Positions 9,501 through 16,674 are shown, counted from the first letter of the stretch. The stretch: 42,358 bases of DNA from JAVBMU01 sp031551755 (GCA_031551755.1 JAVBNE010000010.1:1-42358), one strand, 5' to 3'. Notes: a model not told the origin generated them from the sequence alone. Made by a program: numbers and translations.

Positions 9501-10165
9501 ATCTGGGTGCCGGGATGCAGGTGGCGATGAAGGACCTGGAGATCCGGGGTGCGGGGAACCTGTTGGGCGGTGAGCAGTCCGGGCACATCGCGGGTGTCGG
9601 GTTCGACCTTTACGTGCGGATGGTGGGGGAGGCGGTGGCAAACTTCCGGGGCGACGGCCCGGCCGAGGTGCCCGAAGTGTCGATCGAACTGCCGGTGGAC
9701 GCGCACCTGCCAGAGACGTACATCGCCACCGAGCGGTTGCGGTTGGAGGCATATAAGAAGATTGCCGCGGCGGTCGACGCCGCGGCTCTCGCGGAGGTTC
9801 GGGCGGAGCTCACCGACCGTTACGGCACGTTGCCCGATGTTGCGGAGGCGCTCTTCGAGGTGGCCGACTTCCGCAACGCGGCCCGCGCCGTCGGGCTGAC
9901 CGATGTGACGGCCCAGGGCAAGTTCATTCGTTTCGCGCCGGTCGATTTGCCCGATTCAGCGGCGTTGCGGCTGCGTCGGCTGTATCCGGGGACGATCCTC
10001 AAACCGGCTATTCGCGCCTTCTTGGTCCCGTTCCCGACGACGGCCCGGATCGGGGGCCGACCGCTGCGTGGCGGCGAGCTGCTGGCCTGGGCGCGGTCCC
10101 TGATCGGGGCAGTGATCGTGGGCGACGTGAGCGTCGCAGCTCAGGTGGGGACGGCTGCGCAGTAG
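6587..10165 (+). CDS. mfd: Transcription-repair coupling factor Mfd
   Basis: The 1192-residue protein has the usual Mfd length. It starts at ATG 6587 behind GGAG; the frame is open upstream, but only over the end of the previous gene. Mfd displaces RNA polymerase stalled at lesions and recruits UvrA. In order are the UvrB-like N-terminal module (about 1-370); the RNA polymerase-interacting domain (about 505-580, HEQHGVGRF); the RecG-like translocase with Walker A (GDVGYGKTE, about 661), the DEEQ box (about 762) and motif VI (GRVGRGRERA); and the C-terminal TRCF domain (from about 1025). The gene is preceded only by a 37-base gap after the beta-helix gene and may share its transcript. A four-unit palindromic repeat begins 58 bases after the stop. 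Confidence 0.97.
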   Translation: MNLTGIVSVLLRDEAVRAAVEDVPTGGEFAVIGSPGTRPPLVAAMADRGRLLVVVTATGREADDLARAVASYLPADQADQVAVLPAWETLPHERLSPRADTVARRIAAFRRLAHPAESGPAGPVKVLIMPVRALLQPVVAGLGELEPVTLRAGDRADLVDVAERLSAAAYSRVDMVERRGEFAVRGGILDVFPPTEDHPLRIEFWGEDVEEVRWFAVADQRSLEVAEHGLWAPPCRELLLTAQVRARAAALVPALPAAVEMLDKLAAGIAVEGMESLAPVLVDSMTPVLEIVPAQSLVVMIDPERVRRRAHDLVATTEEFLAAAWTGTVSGGAAPIDLSAASFETLEQTRAVADRRGLGWWSVGAFGLGETGDETPTGASVIGARDVESYRGDLERALADVRTLQRDEWRLVLTTEGHGPAQRMVEQLSAADTPARLVAEIPAEPEPGIVHVVPAGGVPGFVATDLKLAVFAEADLTGRAGTSTRDMRRLPARRRNVVDPLQLTHGDFVVHEQHGVGRFIELVQRSLGSNQNAATREYLVIEYAAAKRGQPGDRLYVPTDQLDQVTKYTGGESPSLNKMGGGDWAKTKSRARKHVREIAGELIRLYSARMATQGYAFGPDTPWQRELEDAFAYIETPDQLATIDEVKADMEKTVPMDRLVCGDVGYGKTEIAVRAAFKAVQEGKQVAILVPTTLLVQQHFETFSERYAGFPVTVRALSRFQTAHESEQVVAGLRDGSIDVVIGTHRLITGQVRFKDLGLVVIDEEQRFGVEHKETLKQLRTNVDVLAMSATPIPRTLEMAITGIREMSTLATPPEERHPVLTYVGAYDEKQITAALRRELLREGQVFYVHNRVESIERAAARLRDLVPEARVGVAHGKMPEAQLDQVIRAFWEKELDVLVCTTIIETGLDISNANTLILERADMLGLSQLHQLRGRVGRGRERAYAYFLYPPERPLTETAHDRLATIAAHTDLGAGMQVAMKDLEIRGAGNLLGGEQSGHIAGVGFDLYVRMVGEAVANFRGDGPAEVPEVSIELPVDAHLPETYIATERLRLEAYKKIAAAVDAAALAEVRAELTDRYGTLPDVAEALFEVADFRNAARAVGLTDVTAQGKFIRFAPVDLPDSAALRLRRLYPGTILKPAIRAFLVPFPTTARIGGRPLRGGELLAWARSLIGAVIVGDVSVAAQVGTAAQ

Positions 10166-10222
10166 GCCTTCGCCGCAAGTGCCTGGCCGGCCGGCGCGGG
10201 TGTGTGGCGCCCACGAACGCGG

Positions 10223-10293
10223 GTCGAGTGCTGTGGTTCCAGTCGAGTGCTGCGGTTTGAACTACAGCGCTCGACGCAAACTACAGCACTCGA
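10223..10293. repeat. Four-unit palindromic intergenic repeat, copy 1
   Basis: Two direct copies of a unit (TCGAGTGCTGTGGTT and TCGAGTGCTGCGGTT, 19 bases apart) are followed by two inverted copies (AACTACAGCGCTCGA and AACTACAGCACTCGA), making a nested palindrome of 71 bases. The same arrangement recurs at 37966-38037. The layout resembles bacterial REP/BIME elements. It lies between mfd and the lipoprotein gene, outside any coding frame. Confidence 0.85.
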
Positions 10294-10300
10294 GGTTGGG

Positions 10301-10358
10301 CCGACGCCGACGCCGACGCTGACCCCCGGCCGACGCCGACGCAGGCGCCGACGCTGAC
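10301..10358. repeat. Imperfect CCGACG hexamer tract
   Basis: Six CCGACG units occur in about 58 bases, three in tandem, then two, then one, separated by short interruptions. This low-complexity tract follows directly on the palindromic repeat and has no coding role that I can support. Confidence 0.6.
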
Positions 10359-10464
10359 ACCGGCTGCGCCGTGGCGGGCGGCGCCCACCTCCCGAGTCGC
10401 CGACCCCGAGCCATTACATAATTTCCGGCGAATGTCGTTATTCAGAGGTTTTTCGACGGCTGCT

Positions 10465-10479
10465 CTATTCTGAGAATAG
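10465..10479. promoter_or_regulatory. Palindrome CTATTC-TGA-GAATAG over a -10-like hexamer
   Basis: A perfect 6-bp inverted repeat with a 3-base centre covers TATTCT (10466-10471), a TANNNT-type -10 element. It stands in an unusually AT-rich stretch (10413-10490) about 215 bases upstream of the lipoprotein gene. It could be an operator for that gene, which would then have a long leader. In the rest of the leader (10480-10695) I recognise no riboswitch class. Confidence 0.35.
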
Positions 10480-10695
10480 TCCCGGCGCATTGGGCGGATG
10501 AAAGCGACGTTAGAGCGGGTGGAAATCATCCCAGGTGTGTAAAACGGCCTGCGGCACGGTGCTAACCTCAACCCGCAAGCGTGTACCCACGGGCCACTCG
10601 GAGCGGGCCAACAAACCTGCTCCGAAAGCGTATTCGCACACCCGAACGCCCGCCGACGGGACCAACGGCCGCATGAACTGGACGAGTGACAAAAC

Positions 10696-11292
10696 ATGAC
10701 GCAATCTGCTACCCGGGTCAACCGAAACACCACAGCTCGCCGCGCGGTGAGCCTGATCCTCGGCGTGGGGCTTGCCGCTGGCGCGCTCGCTGCCTGCGGT
10801 GGTGAGAAGGAGGACACGAACGCGCCGATCACCACTCCGGTCCCGGCGCCGTCGGGCGGGGCGATCACGGAGACGGTCGCCCCCCGCGACGTCGCCACCG
10901 CCAAGCCGGTGGAGCTGGACGACAGCGCGAAGGTCGGCGAGGTCGAGGTGTCACTGAAGAAGCTGGACAACGTCAAGGTGGAGGCTGCAGGCCCCGGCGA
11001 GATCGCCGGTAAGGCCGTCTCCGTGCGGGTGTCCATCAAGAATGGCTCCGACAAAGCGATCGACGGCACCGGCGTCTATGTGACCCTGCTCGGCAAGGAC
11101 GGCGCACCGGCCTCGCCGACCACGGCCAAGCCGGCCGCGCCGATCGAGGGCTCGATCGACCCGGGCAAGACCGCCGAAGGTGTCTATGTCTTCTCGGTCG
11201 TGAACGGGATCCAGAATCCGGTGACGGTGCTGGTCAACTACGGTGCCGACGCGAAGGTTGCCCAGTTCAGCGGTGAGCTTCCGGCCTCGTAG
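10696..11292 (+). CDS. DUF4352-like lipoprotein
   Basis: The 198-residue product has a basic N-region, a hydrophobic stretch (SLILGVGLAAGALAAC) and a lipobox ending at Cys34, so it should be lipid-anchored outside the membrane. A short charged and Pro-rich linker is followed by one immunoglobulin-like beta domain from about residue 78, with GEIAGKAVSVRVSIKN and a closing FSGELP. This domain is homologous to that of the membrane-anchored protein at 844-1578. The function is unknown. No good ribosome site precedes ATG 10696. The leader is over 200 bases and AT-richer than its surroundings, which hints at its own regulation. A long stem-loop ends the gene. Confidence 0.8.
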   Translation: MTQSATRVNRNTTARRAVSLILGVGLAAGALAACGGEKEDTNAPITTPVPAPSGGAITETVAPRDVATAKPVELDDSAKVGEVEVSLKKLDNVKVEAAGPGEIAGKAVSVRVSIKNGSDKAIDGTGVYVTLLGKDGAPASPTTAKPAAPIEGSIDPGKTAEGVYVFSVVNGIQNPVTVLVNYGADAKVAQFSGELPAS

Positions 11293-11304
11293 TCGCTTGA
11301 CGGT

Positions 11305-11351
11305 CCTCGCGCCGACCCGGTGGCTAGCGCCGCCTGCGGGTCGGCGCGAGG
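11305..11351. terminator. Bidirectional terminator between lipoprotein and phosphatase genes
   Basis: A perfect 15-bp inverted repeat (CCTCGCGCCGACCCG / CGGGTCGGCGCGAGG) with a 17-base loop lies between two convergent genes. Its right arm is inside the last codons of the phosphatase gene, which explains that protein's Arg-rich end. Confidence 0.75.
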
Positions 11352-11896
11352 TTCGGACGCAAGGTCGTGGCGAGGGCCGTCACAGCGTCCTCGATCACCC
11401 GATAGGACTTGCGGTAGGCGGCCCGTCGGCGACCGTAGGGGTCCTCGATATCGTCGGGGTCGCGGTGGCCAAGATGTCTGCTGCGCTGTGCGGCTGCGCG
11501 ACCGGCTAGGGCCGATACCCGCTGGGCGATGCTTTCGGTGGGCGGTGCTGAGACGGTCGAGGACAACCGCACGAGCTCCAGCAGTGTGAAGGTGCGGTGC
11601 ACCGCACCGGGGACCAGCCGGACCACAGAGGAACGGTGTTCACGCGCGGCCACCACCACGATCGACGACCGCGCGATCATGTCGGGCCGCAACTGTCGGG
11701 CGATGAACCCGTCGACGTCGGCGCCGGCCGCCGCGAGGTAGTCCGCCATCGGGTCGTCGATCGGATAGCCCACGAGCGCGTGGGTCCCTGCACTCTCAAC
11801 CGGCACTTGGTTGTCGAGGTGGAGTCGCAGCAGGCGTTCGATCGCGGGGGACCGGCAGATGTTGCCCGTGCAGACGACGAGGACGGATGCGGTCAC
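11324..11896 (-). CDS. Low-molecular-weight protein-tyrosine phosphatase
   Basis: The 190-residue product carries the LMW-PTP signature near its start: the P-loop C9-TGNIC-R15-SP, with Cys9 as the nucleophile and Arg15 binding phosphate. The general-acid Asp lies in DPYG at residue 152. The family is usually 140-180 residues, so this is slightly long, with a basic C-terminal tail that overlaps a terminator stem. In bacteria these enzymes (Wzb, Etp, PtpA types) often dephosphorylate BY-kinases of polysaccharide export. The Wzz–BY-kinase at 3139-4629 is the obvious partner, although mfd stands between them. The GTG start has TACGCT seven bases upstream and no Shine-Dalgarno site, suggesting a leaderless message. 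Confidence 0.88.
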   Translation of the reverse strand: MTASVLVVCTGNICRSPAIERLLRLHLDNQVPVESAGTHALVGYPIDDPMADYLAAAGADVDGFIARQLRPDMIARSSIVVVAAREHRSSVVRLVPGAVHRTFTLLELVRLSSTVSAPPTESIAQRVSALAGRAAAQRSRHLGHRDPDDIEDPYGRRRAAYRKSYRVIEDAVTALATTLRPNLAPTRRRR

Positions 11897-11903
11897 GGAG
11901 GTC

Positions 11904-11909
11904 AGCGTA
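11904..11909 (-). promoter_or_regulatory. -10 element of the phosphatase gene
   Basis: On the minus strand TACGCT is followed by seven bases and the GTG start. This is the spacing expected for a leaderless or nearly leaderless transcript. Confidence 0.45.
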
Positions 11910-12082
11910 TGCCACTGCCGGGCGGTCGGCAGGGCGATGGGAACGCTGGCCTCGGTGTGCGGGTCGACCGGTTGCCCTGGATCCTGGTGCGGCGGCGGTC
12001 GCCATTGACTATTTCACCCGCTGTATTGCAGGCGGCAGTGGATGTTCTGCGCCTGCCGCAACGTGTCATGAAGGTAACGAAC

Positions 12083-12088
12083 TACCCT
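12083..12088 (+). promoter_or_regulatory. Possible -10 element of the nucleotidyltransferase gene
   Basis: TACCCT lies 35 bases upstream of ATG 12124, leaving room for a short leader that contains AAGGAG (12106-12111). No clear -35 is seen. Confidence 0.35.
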
Positions 12089-12123
12089 GGGGTCAGGGCG
12101 GCCAAAAGGAGTGGATTGTACGG

Positions 12124-12573
12124 ATGACGGTCATCGGATATGCGCCTGGTGCGTGGGACCTGTTCCACGTCGGGCACCTCAACATCCTGCGTCATGCTCG
12201 CAGCCAGTGTGACTACCTGGTCGCCGGCGTCGTCGACGACGACATGCTGGAACAGGCCAAGGGCGCGCGGCCGGTCATTCCGGTGACCGAGCGGGCCGAG
12301 ATCGTCAGCCACATCTCCTACGTGGATGAGGTCTTCATCGAGACGCAGCCGGATAAGGTCGAGACTTGGCGGCGGCGCCCCTTCGATGTCTTCTTCAAGG
12401 GCGACGACTGGCGGGGCACGCCGCGCGGCATCGAACTGGAGCGCCGGTTCGCGGAGGTCGGCGTGGAGGTCGTGTACTTCCCGTACACGGTCCACACCTC
12501 CAGCACGGCCCTGCGCCGGGCTCTGAGCCTTCTGGAAGGCACCGACCGAGAGGGCCGAGCCGCCGCTGAGTAG
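12124..12573 (+). CDS. TagD-like adenylyl/cytidylyltransferase
   Basis: The 149-residue protein has the nucleotidyltransferase fold marks: GAWDLFHVGHLN, with the HxGH site at His15–His18, and the closing TSSTALRR (family form ISSTxxR) that holds the NTP. Size and motifs fit glycerol-3-phosphate cytidylyltransferase (TagD) and related sugar-phosphate nucleotidyltransferases. These make CDP-glycerol or NDP-sugar precursors for teichoic-acid-like or surface glycans. The substrate cannot be decided from sequence. I use ATG 12124, behind AAGGAG with about 12 bases of spacing; the upstream open frame lacks family features. It is divergent from the phosphatase gene, and both fit the surface-polysaccharide theme of the region. 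Confidence 0.8.
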   Translation: MTVIGYAPGAWDLFHVGHLNILRHARSQCDYLVAGVVDDDMLEQAKGARPVIPVTERAEIVSHISYVDEVFIETQPDKVETWRRRPFDVFFKGDDWRGTPRGIELERRFAEVGVEVVYFPYTVHTSSTALRRALSLLEGTDREGRAAAE

Positions 12574-12621
12574 CGGCGACCCGGCCCGGGTGGGGCCAGA
12601 TCGGCCGGCAACGAGACCGGC

Positions 12622-13293
12622 TCAGGCGACTTCGGTCAGTTTCCCGTCGGCGATCCGCAGGCGTCGCTGGGTGCGTGCGGAGACGACAGAGTCGTGGGTG
12701 ACCAGGATGACCGTCAGCCCCTGCTCCTTCCACAGTCCTTCGACGATGTCCACGATCTCGTCGCGAGTCTGCTCGTCGAGGTTCCCGGTTGGTTCATCCG
12801 CGAGCAGGACTCTCGGATCCTTGACCAGCGCCCGGGCGATGGCGACCCGCTGCTGCTGACCGCCGGAGAGCTCAGCGGGCAGGTGTCCGGTGCGGTCGGC
12901 CAGTCCCACCGAGGCCAGGGCGGCCGCGGACCGTGCGCGGCGGTCCTCCGCGCTGACCTTCGCCGGCACCAGAGCCGCCTCGACGTTCTCCGCGGCCGTC
13001 AGAGTCGGGATGAGGTTGAAGCCCTGGAAGACGAACCCCACGGATGCTGCCCGTATGCCCGTCAGCTCACGGCCGGACACCGTGGCGAGGTCCTTCCCCC
13101 AGGCGGCGATGGACCCGGAGGTGGGCCGGTCCAGGCCGCCCAGCATTTGCAGCAGCGTCGATTTGCCGCCGCCGGTGGGACCCTGGACGCTGACGAACTC
13201 GCCGTCTGCGATGGTCAGATCGATTCCCCGCAGGGCATGTATCGTGCGCTTTCCCTGGGTGTAGGTCTTGGTCAATCCCTTGATCTCATACAT
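12622..13293 (-). CDS. MacB-type ABC transporter ATP-binding protein
   Basis: The 223-residue product is a complete LolD/MacB-type ATPase: Walker A GPTGGGKST at about 40-48, Q-loop (VFQGFNL), signature LSGGQQQR, Walker B VLLADEPTGNLD and the switch His in VTHDS. Unusually, Walker A reads GPTGGGKST rather than the more common GPSGSGKST, but no essential residue is lost. It lies 48 bases downstream of the permease gene on the same strand and is led by GGAG. It powers the neighbouring permease, probably for efflux of a lipid, peptide or drug rather than import, since no binding protein is encoded nearby. Confidence 0.93.
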   Translation of the reverse strand: MYEIKGLTKTYTQGKRTIHALRGIDLTIADGEFVSVQGPTGGGKSTLLQMLGGLDRPTSGSIAAWGKDLATVSGRELTGIRAASVGFVFQGFNLIPTLTAAENVEAALVPAKVSAEDRRARSAAALASVGLADRTGHLPAELSGGQQQRVAIARALVKDPRVLLADEPTGNLDEQTRDEIVDIVEGLWKEQGLTVILVTHDSVVSARTQRRLRIADGKLTEVA

Positions 13294-13341
13294 GGAAGTC
13301 TCCGTTCGATGGTCGCTGCCGGGCAGCGGGGGTCTGGGGGC

Positions 13342-14865
13342 TCAGCCGACCGAGCGCAGGGCTTCGGCCGGGCGCAGGCGGGCCACCCGGCGGCCGCCGA
13401 TGACGCCCGCGAGAAGGCCGCCCAGGACGGCCAACCCGACGGCAATCGCGATCACGGTCACGTTCACGGGTGCGTGCAGGGTGACGTCGACGGCACTGGC
13501 CACGGCGTTTGACACCCCACCCGGACCGCCCATCATCGGACCGCCACCGGTTTGCCCGGCGGTTTCCATCGGGCCGCCGGCTCCGCCGCCCGGACCGGCG
13601 AACGACGTCGCTCCGGAGGCGCCCGACAGGGTGATGCCAGCGGCGTTCAGTCCGAGCACCGCCAGCACCCCGAGTACGAGCCCGATCACTCCGCCCAACA
13701 GCCCCTGCACCACGGACTCGCCGGCGACCTGGCCGACGACGCGGCGGGAGGGCCATCCGATGGCCTTGAGGGTGCCAAGCTCGCGGGTACGGCGGTTGAC
13801 GCCGGAGACGGTGAACAAGATGGCCAGACCGAACGCGGCGGCCAGCACGATCGCCGACAACCAGGTACCGAGGGTGGAGACGAGCTTCGAGGCGGTGGAC
13901 AGCGAACCGGTCACCTCGGAGGCGAGGTCGGCCTGGGTCGAGACGGAGGCGTCGGGGAGTGCCTTGCCGATGGCCGTCGCGATGGAGTCGACGTGGGAAC
14001 CGGAGTCTGCTCGTACGTAGACGCTGGTGACCTGGTTTTCGAGGCCTGCCAGGGTCTGGGCGACCTTCAGCGGGATGTACACATCAGAACCGGTGGCCAC
14101 GTCGTCGCCGGTGGTGGAGGCGACGAGACCGACGACCAACATGTCCTCGGAACCGATCGTGATGGTGTCGCCCACCGCGATTTCGGCGCCGGCGGCGTAG
14201 GTGGCGTCCAGGACGGCGACGTCGGCTTCGGCGTCGGATGTCTTGAGGCCGCGGCCTTCGCTGATCTCGACGGTCGTGAGTGGCCCGACGGCGGATGCAG
14301 CCGGGTCGATGCCGGTGACGGTGACGGAATCGATCGAGAAGGCGCTGCCGCCCGCACCGTCGGCACCCGACGGCGGGGTGCCCTGTTCGCCTGTGCCGCC
14401 GGGACCGCCCTGTTGCTGCATCTGCTCGCGCATCTGGTCGAAGTCCGGCATCTCGCCGTCGACGTGGGTGTTGGTCAGTTTCAGGGTCGCGCTGGCCGCA
14501 TTCACGTGGTCGATCGCGGTGATCTTGGTCAGCGCCGTGGCGTCGAGGGAGGCGGTGCCGGGGGAGACGGAGAGGCGATCCTGGCTGACTCGCCGGGACC
14601 CGTCATCCGTCGCGGCGCCCTCGTCGGCCCCAAAATCGAAGGAGCCCGGGCCACCGCGTTCACCTGGTTGGCCGGTCTGCGTCACAGTGATGTCGGTGCC
14701 CACCCCGTAGACGGACTCGAGCACCGACGACTGGGCGTCCTTGACCCCGGAGGCGAATGCGTTGACCACGATGACCAGGGTGATCGCCAACGCCATGCCG
14801 ATGGCGACCACGAGGGTCTGCTTGCGACGTCCGCGCAGTTCGCGGCGGAGGTAGGTGAAGAACAC
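13342..14865 (-). CDS. MacB/FtsX-type ABC transporter permease
   Basis: The 507-residue permease starts at GTG 14865, behind CGGGAG with good spacing; a further 19 codons upstream are open but lack the family start. Domain order is a first membrane helix (about 18-38, QTLVVAIGMALAITLVIVVN), a large extracytoplasmic MacB core domain (about 45-340), then three helices of an FtsX domain ending in the usual RVARLRPAEALRSVG. Two low-complexity inserts stand out: a Gln/Gly/Pro-rich one in the periplasmic domain (about 145-180) and a Gly/Met-rich one between the last two helices (about 435-465, with GGGPMMGGPGG). With the ATPase it forms a two-gene exporter without a membrane-fusion adaptor. The substrate is unknown. 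Confidence 0.9.
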   Translation of the reverse strand: MFFTYLRRELRGRRKQTLVVAIGMALAITLVIVVNAFASGVKDAQSSVLESVYGVGTDITVTQTGQPGERGGPGSFDFGADEGAATDDGSRRVSQDRLSVSPGTASLDATALTKITAIDHVNAASATLKLTNTHVDGEMPDFDQMREQMQQQGGPGGTGEQGTPPSGADGAGGSAFSIDSVTVTGIDPAASAVGPLTTVEISEGRGLKTSDAEADVAVLDATYAAGAEIAVGDTITIGSEDMLVVGLVASTTGDDVATGSDVYIPLKVAQTLAGLENQVTSVYVRADSGSHVDSIATAIGKALPDASVSTQADLASEVTGSLSTASKLVSTLGTWLSAIVLAAAFGLAILFTVSGVNRRTRELGTLKAIGWPSRRVVGQVAGESVVQGLLGGVIGLVLGVLAVLGLNAAGITLSGASGATSFAGPGGGAGGPMETAGQTGGGPMMGGPGGVSNAVASAVDVTLHAPVNVTVIAIAVGLAVLGGLLAGVIGGRRVARLRPAEALRSVG

Positions 14866-15193
14866 GAGGGCTCCCGAGGTCGGCTGATGCGCGACGGCGT
14901 CGCGCGACCGGCGGACAACCACCGGCTAACACGGACCGTAGAGAGGGCGGCTGGATCGACCATGTGACAACTCTGTGAGGATGCTGTGTCTTACGCGCCG
15001 TGCGGGATCGGGGGCGCGGATGGCGTTCGCTGGGTGATCCTCGTGTCCGCTGGCCGACTATTGCGGTCCGCGACCCGGGACCGTGCGCACGTGTTCGTTA
15101 CGGGCACTAGGGTGGACGGGACAACCCAGGACGCTTGTTGCGCGGTGCGCAAGCGCGACTGCCGTCCTCCCTAGATCATTCGAAGGAGAACCT
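14866..15193. other. Intergenic region between the ABC permease and eno
   Basis: This 328-base region holds the divergent promoters of the ABC operon and eno. TAGGGT at 15108-15113 is a possible -10 for eno, giving a leader of about 80 bases; a GCGC-rich short hairpin sits near 15138-15152. I see no RNA gene, repeat or convincing reading frame. Confidence 0.4.
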
Positions 15194-16474
15194 GTGGCCA
15201 GCATCGAAGCCGTTGGAGCACGCGAAATCCTCGACTCTCGGGGTAACCCGACGGTCGAGGTCGAGGTCGTCCTCGATGACGGTACCTTCGCCCGCGCTGC
15301 CGTTCCGTCCGGCGCCTCGACCGGAGCCTTCGAGGCGGTCGAGCGCCGGGACGGTGACAAGTCCCGCTACCTGGGCAAGGGTGTCGAGGATGCGGTGACC
15401 GCCGTGATGGAGGAGATCGCACCCGAGCTGCTGGGTTTCGAGGCCGAGGACCAGCGCCTCATCGACGCGGCGCTGATCGACCTCGACGGCACCCCGAACA
15501 AAGGCAAGCTCGGCGCGAATGCGATCCTCGGAGTCTCGCTGGCCGTGGCCAAGGCCGCAGCCAAGTCGGCGGGGCTGGACCTGTACCGCTACATCGGTGG
15601 CCCGAATGCTCATGTTCTGCCGGTTCCGATGATGAACATCCTCAACGGCGGGTCGCACGCCGACTCGAATGTCGACATCCAGGAGTTCATGGTCGCGCCG
15701 ATTGGTGCCGCCTCCTTCCGTGAGGCGCTGCGGACGGGCGCGGAGGTCTACCACTCCCTCAAGTCCGTGCTCAAGGGCAAGAGTCTGGCGACGGGTCTCG
15801 GTGATGAGGGTGGTTTCGCTCCCGACCTGCCGAGCAACCGCGAGGCTCTCGACCTGATCCTGGTCGCCATCGAGCAGGCCGGCTTCAAGCCGGGTGTGGA
15901 TGTGGCGCTGGCCCTCGACGTCGCCTCCACGGAGTTCTTCTCCGACGGTGGCTACCAATTCGAAGGTGGCATCAAGACCCCGGCTGAGATGATCGCCTAC
16001 TACGAGAAGCTCGTCGCCGACTACCCACTGGTCTCCATCGAGGACCCGCTGTCCGAGGACGAGTGGGATTCCTGGGCCAAGCTAGTCTCGGAGATCGGTG
16101 ACAAGGTCCAGATCGTGGGTGATGACCTGTTCGTCACGAACCCGGAGCGGTTGGCCAAGGGCATCGAGCTGCGGGCCGCTAACTCGCTGCTGGTCAAGCT
16201 CAACCAGATCGGCACGCTCACCGAGACGCTCGACGCCGTCGAGTTGGCGCAGCGCAACGGCTTCACCGCCATGACCTCCCACCGGTCGGGGGAGACAGAG
16301 GACACCACGATCGCGGACCTGTCCGTCGCGACGAACTCCGGTCAGATCAAGACCGGTGCGCCGGCCCGTGGTGAGCGCATCAACAAGTACAACCAGCTCC
16401 TGCGGATCGAGGAAGCACTGGACGACGCGGCTCGCTATGCGGGTTCGACGGCGTTCCCCCGCTGGTCAGCCTGA
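15194..16474 (+). CDS. eno: Enolase
   Basis: The 426-residue protein has the standard length of bacterial enolase, which converts 2-phosphoglycerate to phosphoenolpyruvate in glycolysis. It starts at GTG 15194 behind GAAGGAGA (15182-15189) and opens with the family sequence REILDSRGNPTVEVEV. Visible landmarks are the flexible loop (PSGASTGAFEAVE), GDEGGFAP, the Mg-binding acidic residues in SIEDPLSEDEWD and GDDLFVTNP, the signature LLVKLNQIGTLTET with the catalytic Lys, and SHRSGETED. It heads the conserved actinobacterial block eno–divIC–DUF501–ppx. A very strong hairpin follows the stop, so most transcripts probably end there. Confidence 0.98.
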   Translation: MASIEAVGAREILDSRGNPTVEVEVVLDDGTFARAAVPSGASTGAFEAVERRDGDKSRYLGKGVEDAVTAVMEEIAPELLGFEAEDQRLIDAALIDLDGTPNKGKLGANAILGVSLAVAKAAAKSAGLDLYRYIGGPNAHVLPVPMMNILNGGSHADSNVDIQEFMVAPIGAASFREALRTGAEVYHSLKSVLKGKSLATGLGDEGGFAPDLPSNREALDLILVAIEQAGFKPGVDVALALDVASTEFFSDGGYQFEGGIKTPAEMIAYYEKLVADYPLVSIEDPLSEDEWDSWAKLVSEIGDKVQIVGDDLFVTNPERLAKGIELRAANSLLVKLNQIGTLTETLDAVELAQRNGFTAMTSHRSGETEDTTIADLSVATNSGQIKTGAPARGERINKYNQLLRIEEALDDAARYAGSTAFPRWSA

Positions 16475-16487
16475 GTTTCTTGCGATT

Positions 16488-16528
16488 CGCCGATCGGGCG
16501 CGGTCCTGGGGGCCGCGCCCGATCGGCG
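16488..16528 (+). terminator. Strong terminator of eno
   Basis: A perfect 16-bp inverted repeat (CGCCGATCGGGCGCGG and its complement) encloses a 9-base loop, 13 bases after the eno stop. There is no U-tract, but the stem is GC-rich and very stable. Confidence 0.8.
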
Positions 16529-16662
16529 TCCAGCGGCTGGGAGCTGACTCCGCCCGCGACCGTTTCGCCTAGGTTCGGACGATCCGCCAGGCCGGGCGTG
16601 AAGACCTCGTGCGGAAGCACGCGCGGTGGCGCGCCCTGCCCGCCTGGGTTCGCGGCGATGGG

Positions 16663-16668
16663 CACACT
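16663..16668 (+). promoter_or_regulatory. -10 element of the DivIC-like gene
   Basis: CACACT is followed by six bases and ATG 16675. The spacing matches the other leaderless-type starts in this window and supports the chosen start. Confidence 0.4.
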
Positions 16669-16674
16669 GGTGTC

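Noticed and set aside
7412..9706. 764-codon minus-strand frame opposite mfd
   Set aside because: It lies wholly inside mfd, has no family resemblance, and has the composition typical of antisense frames in high-GC genes.
10223..10293. Treating the palindromic repeat as another CIRCE/HrcA site because it contains GAGTGCT
   Set aside because: The half-sites face the opposite way (GAGTGCT first, AGCACTC second), the spacing differs and the units are duplicated. It is a different element.
13552..14967. 471-codon plus-strand frame over the ABC permease
   Set aside because: Gly/Asp/Arg-rich shadow of the permease gene on the minus strand, which has clear MacB/FtsX features.
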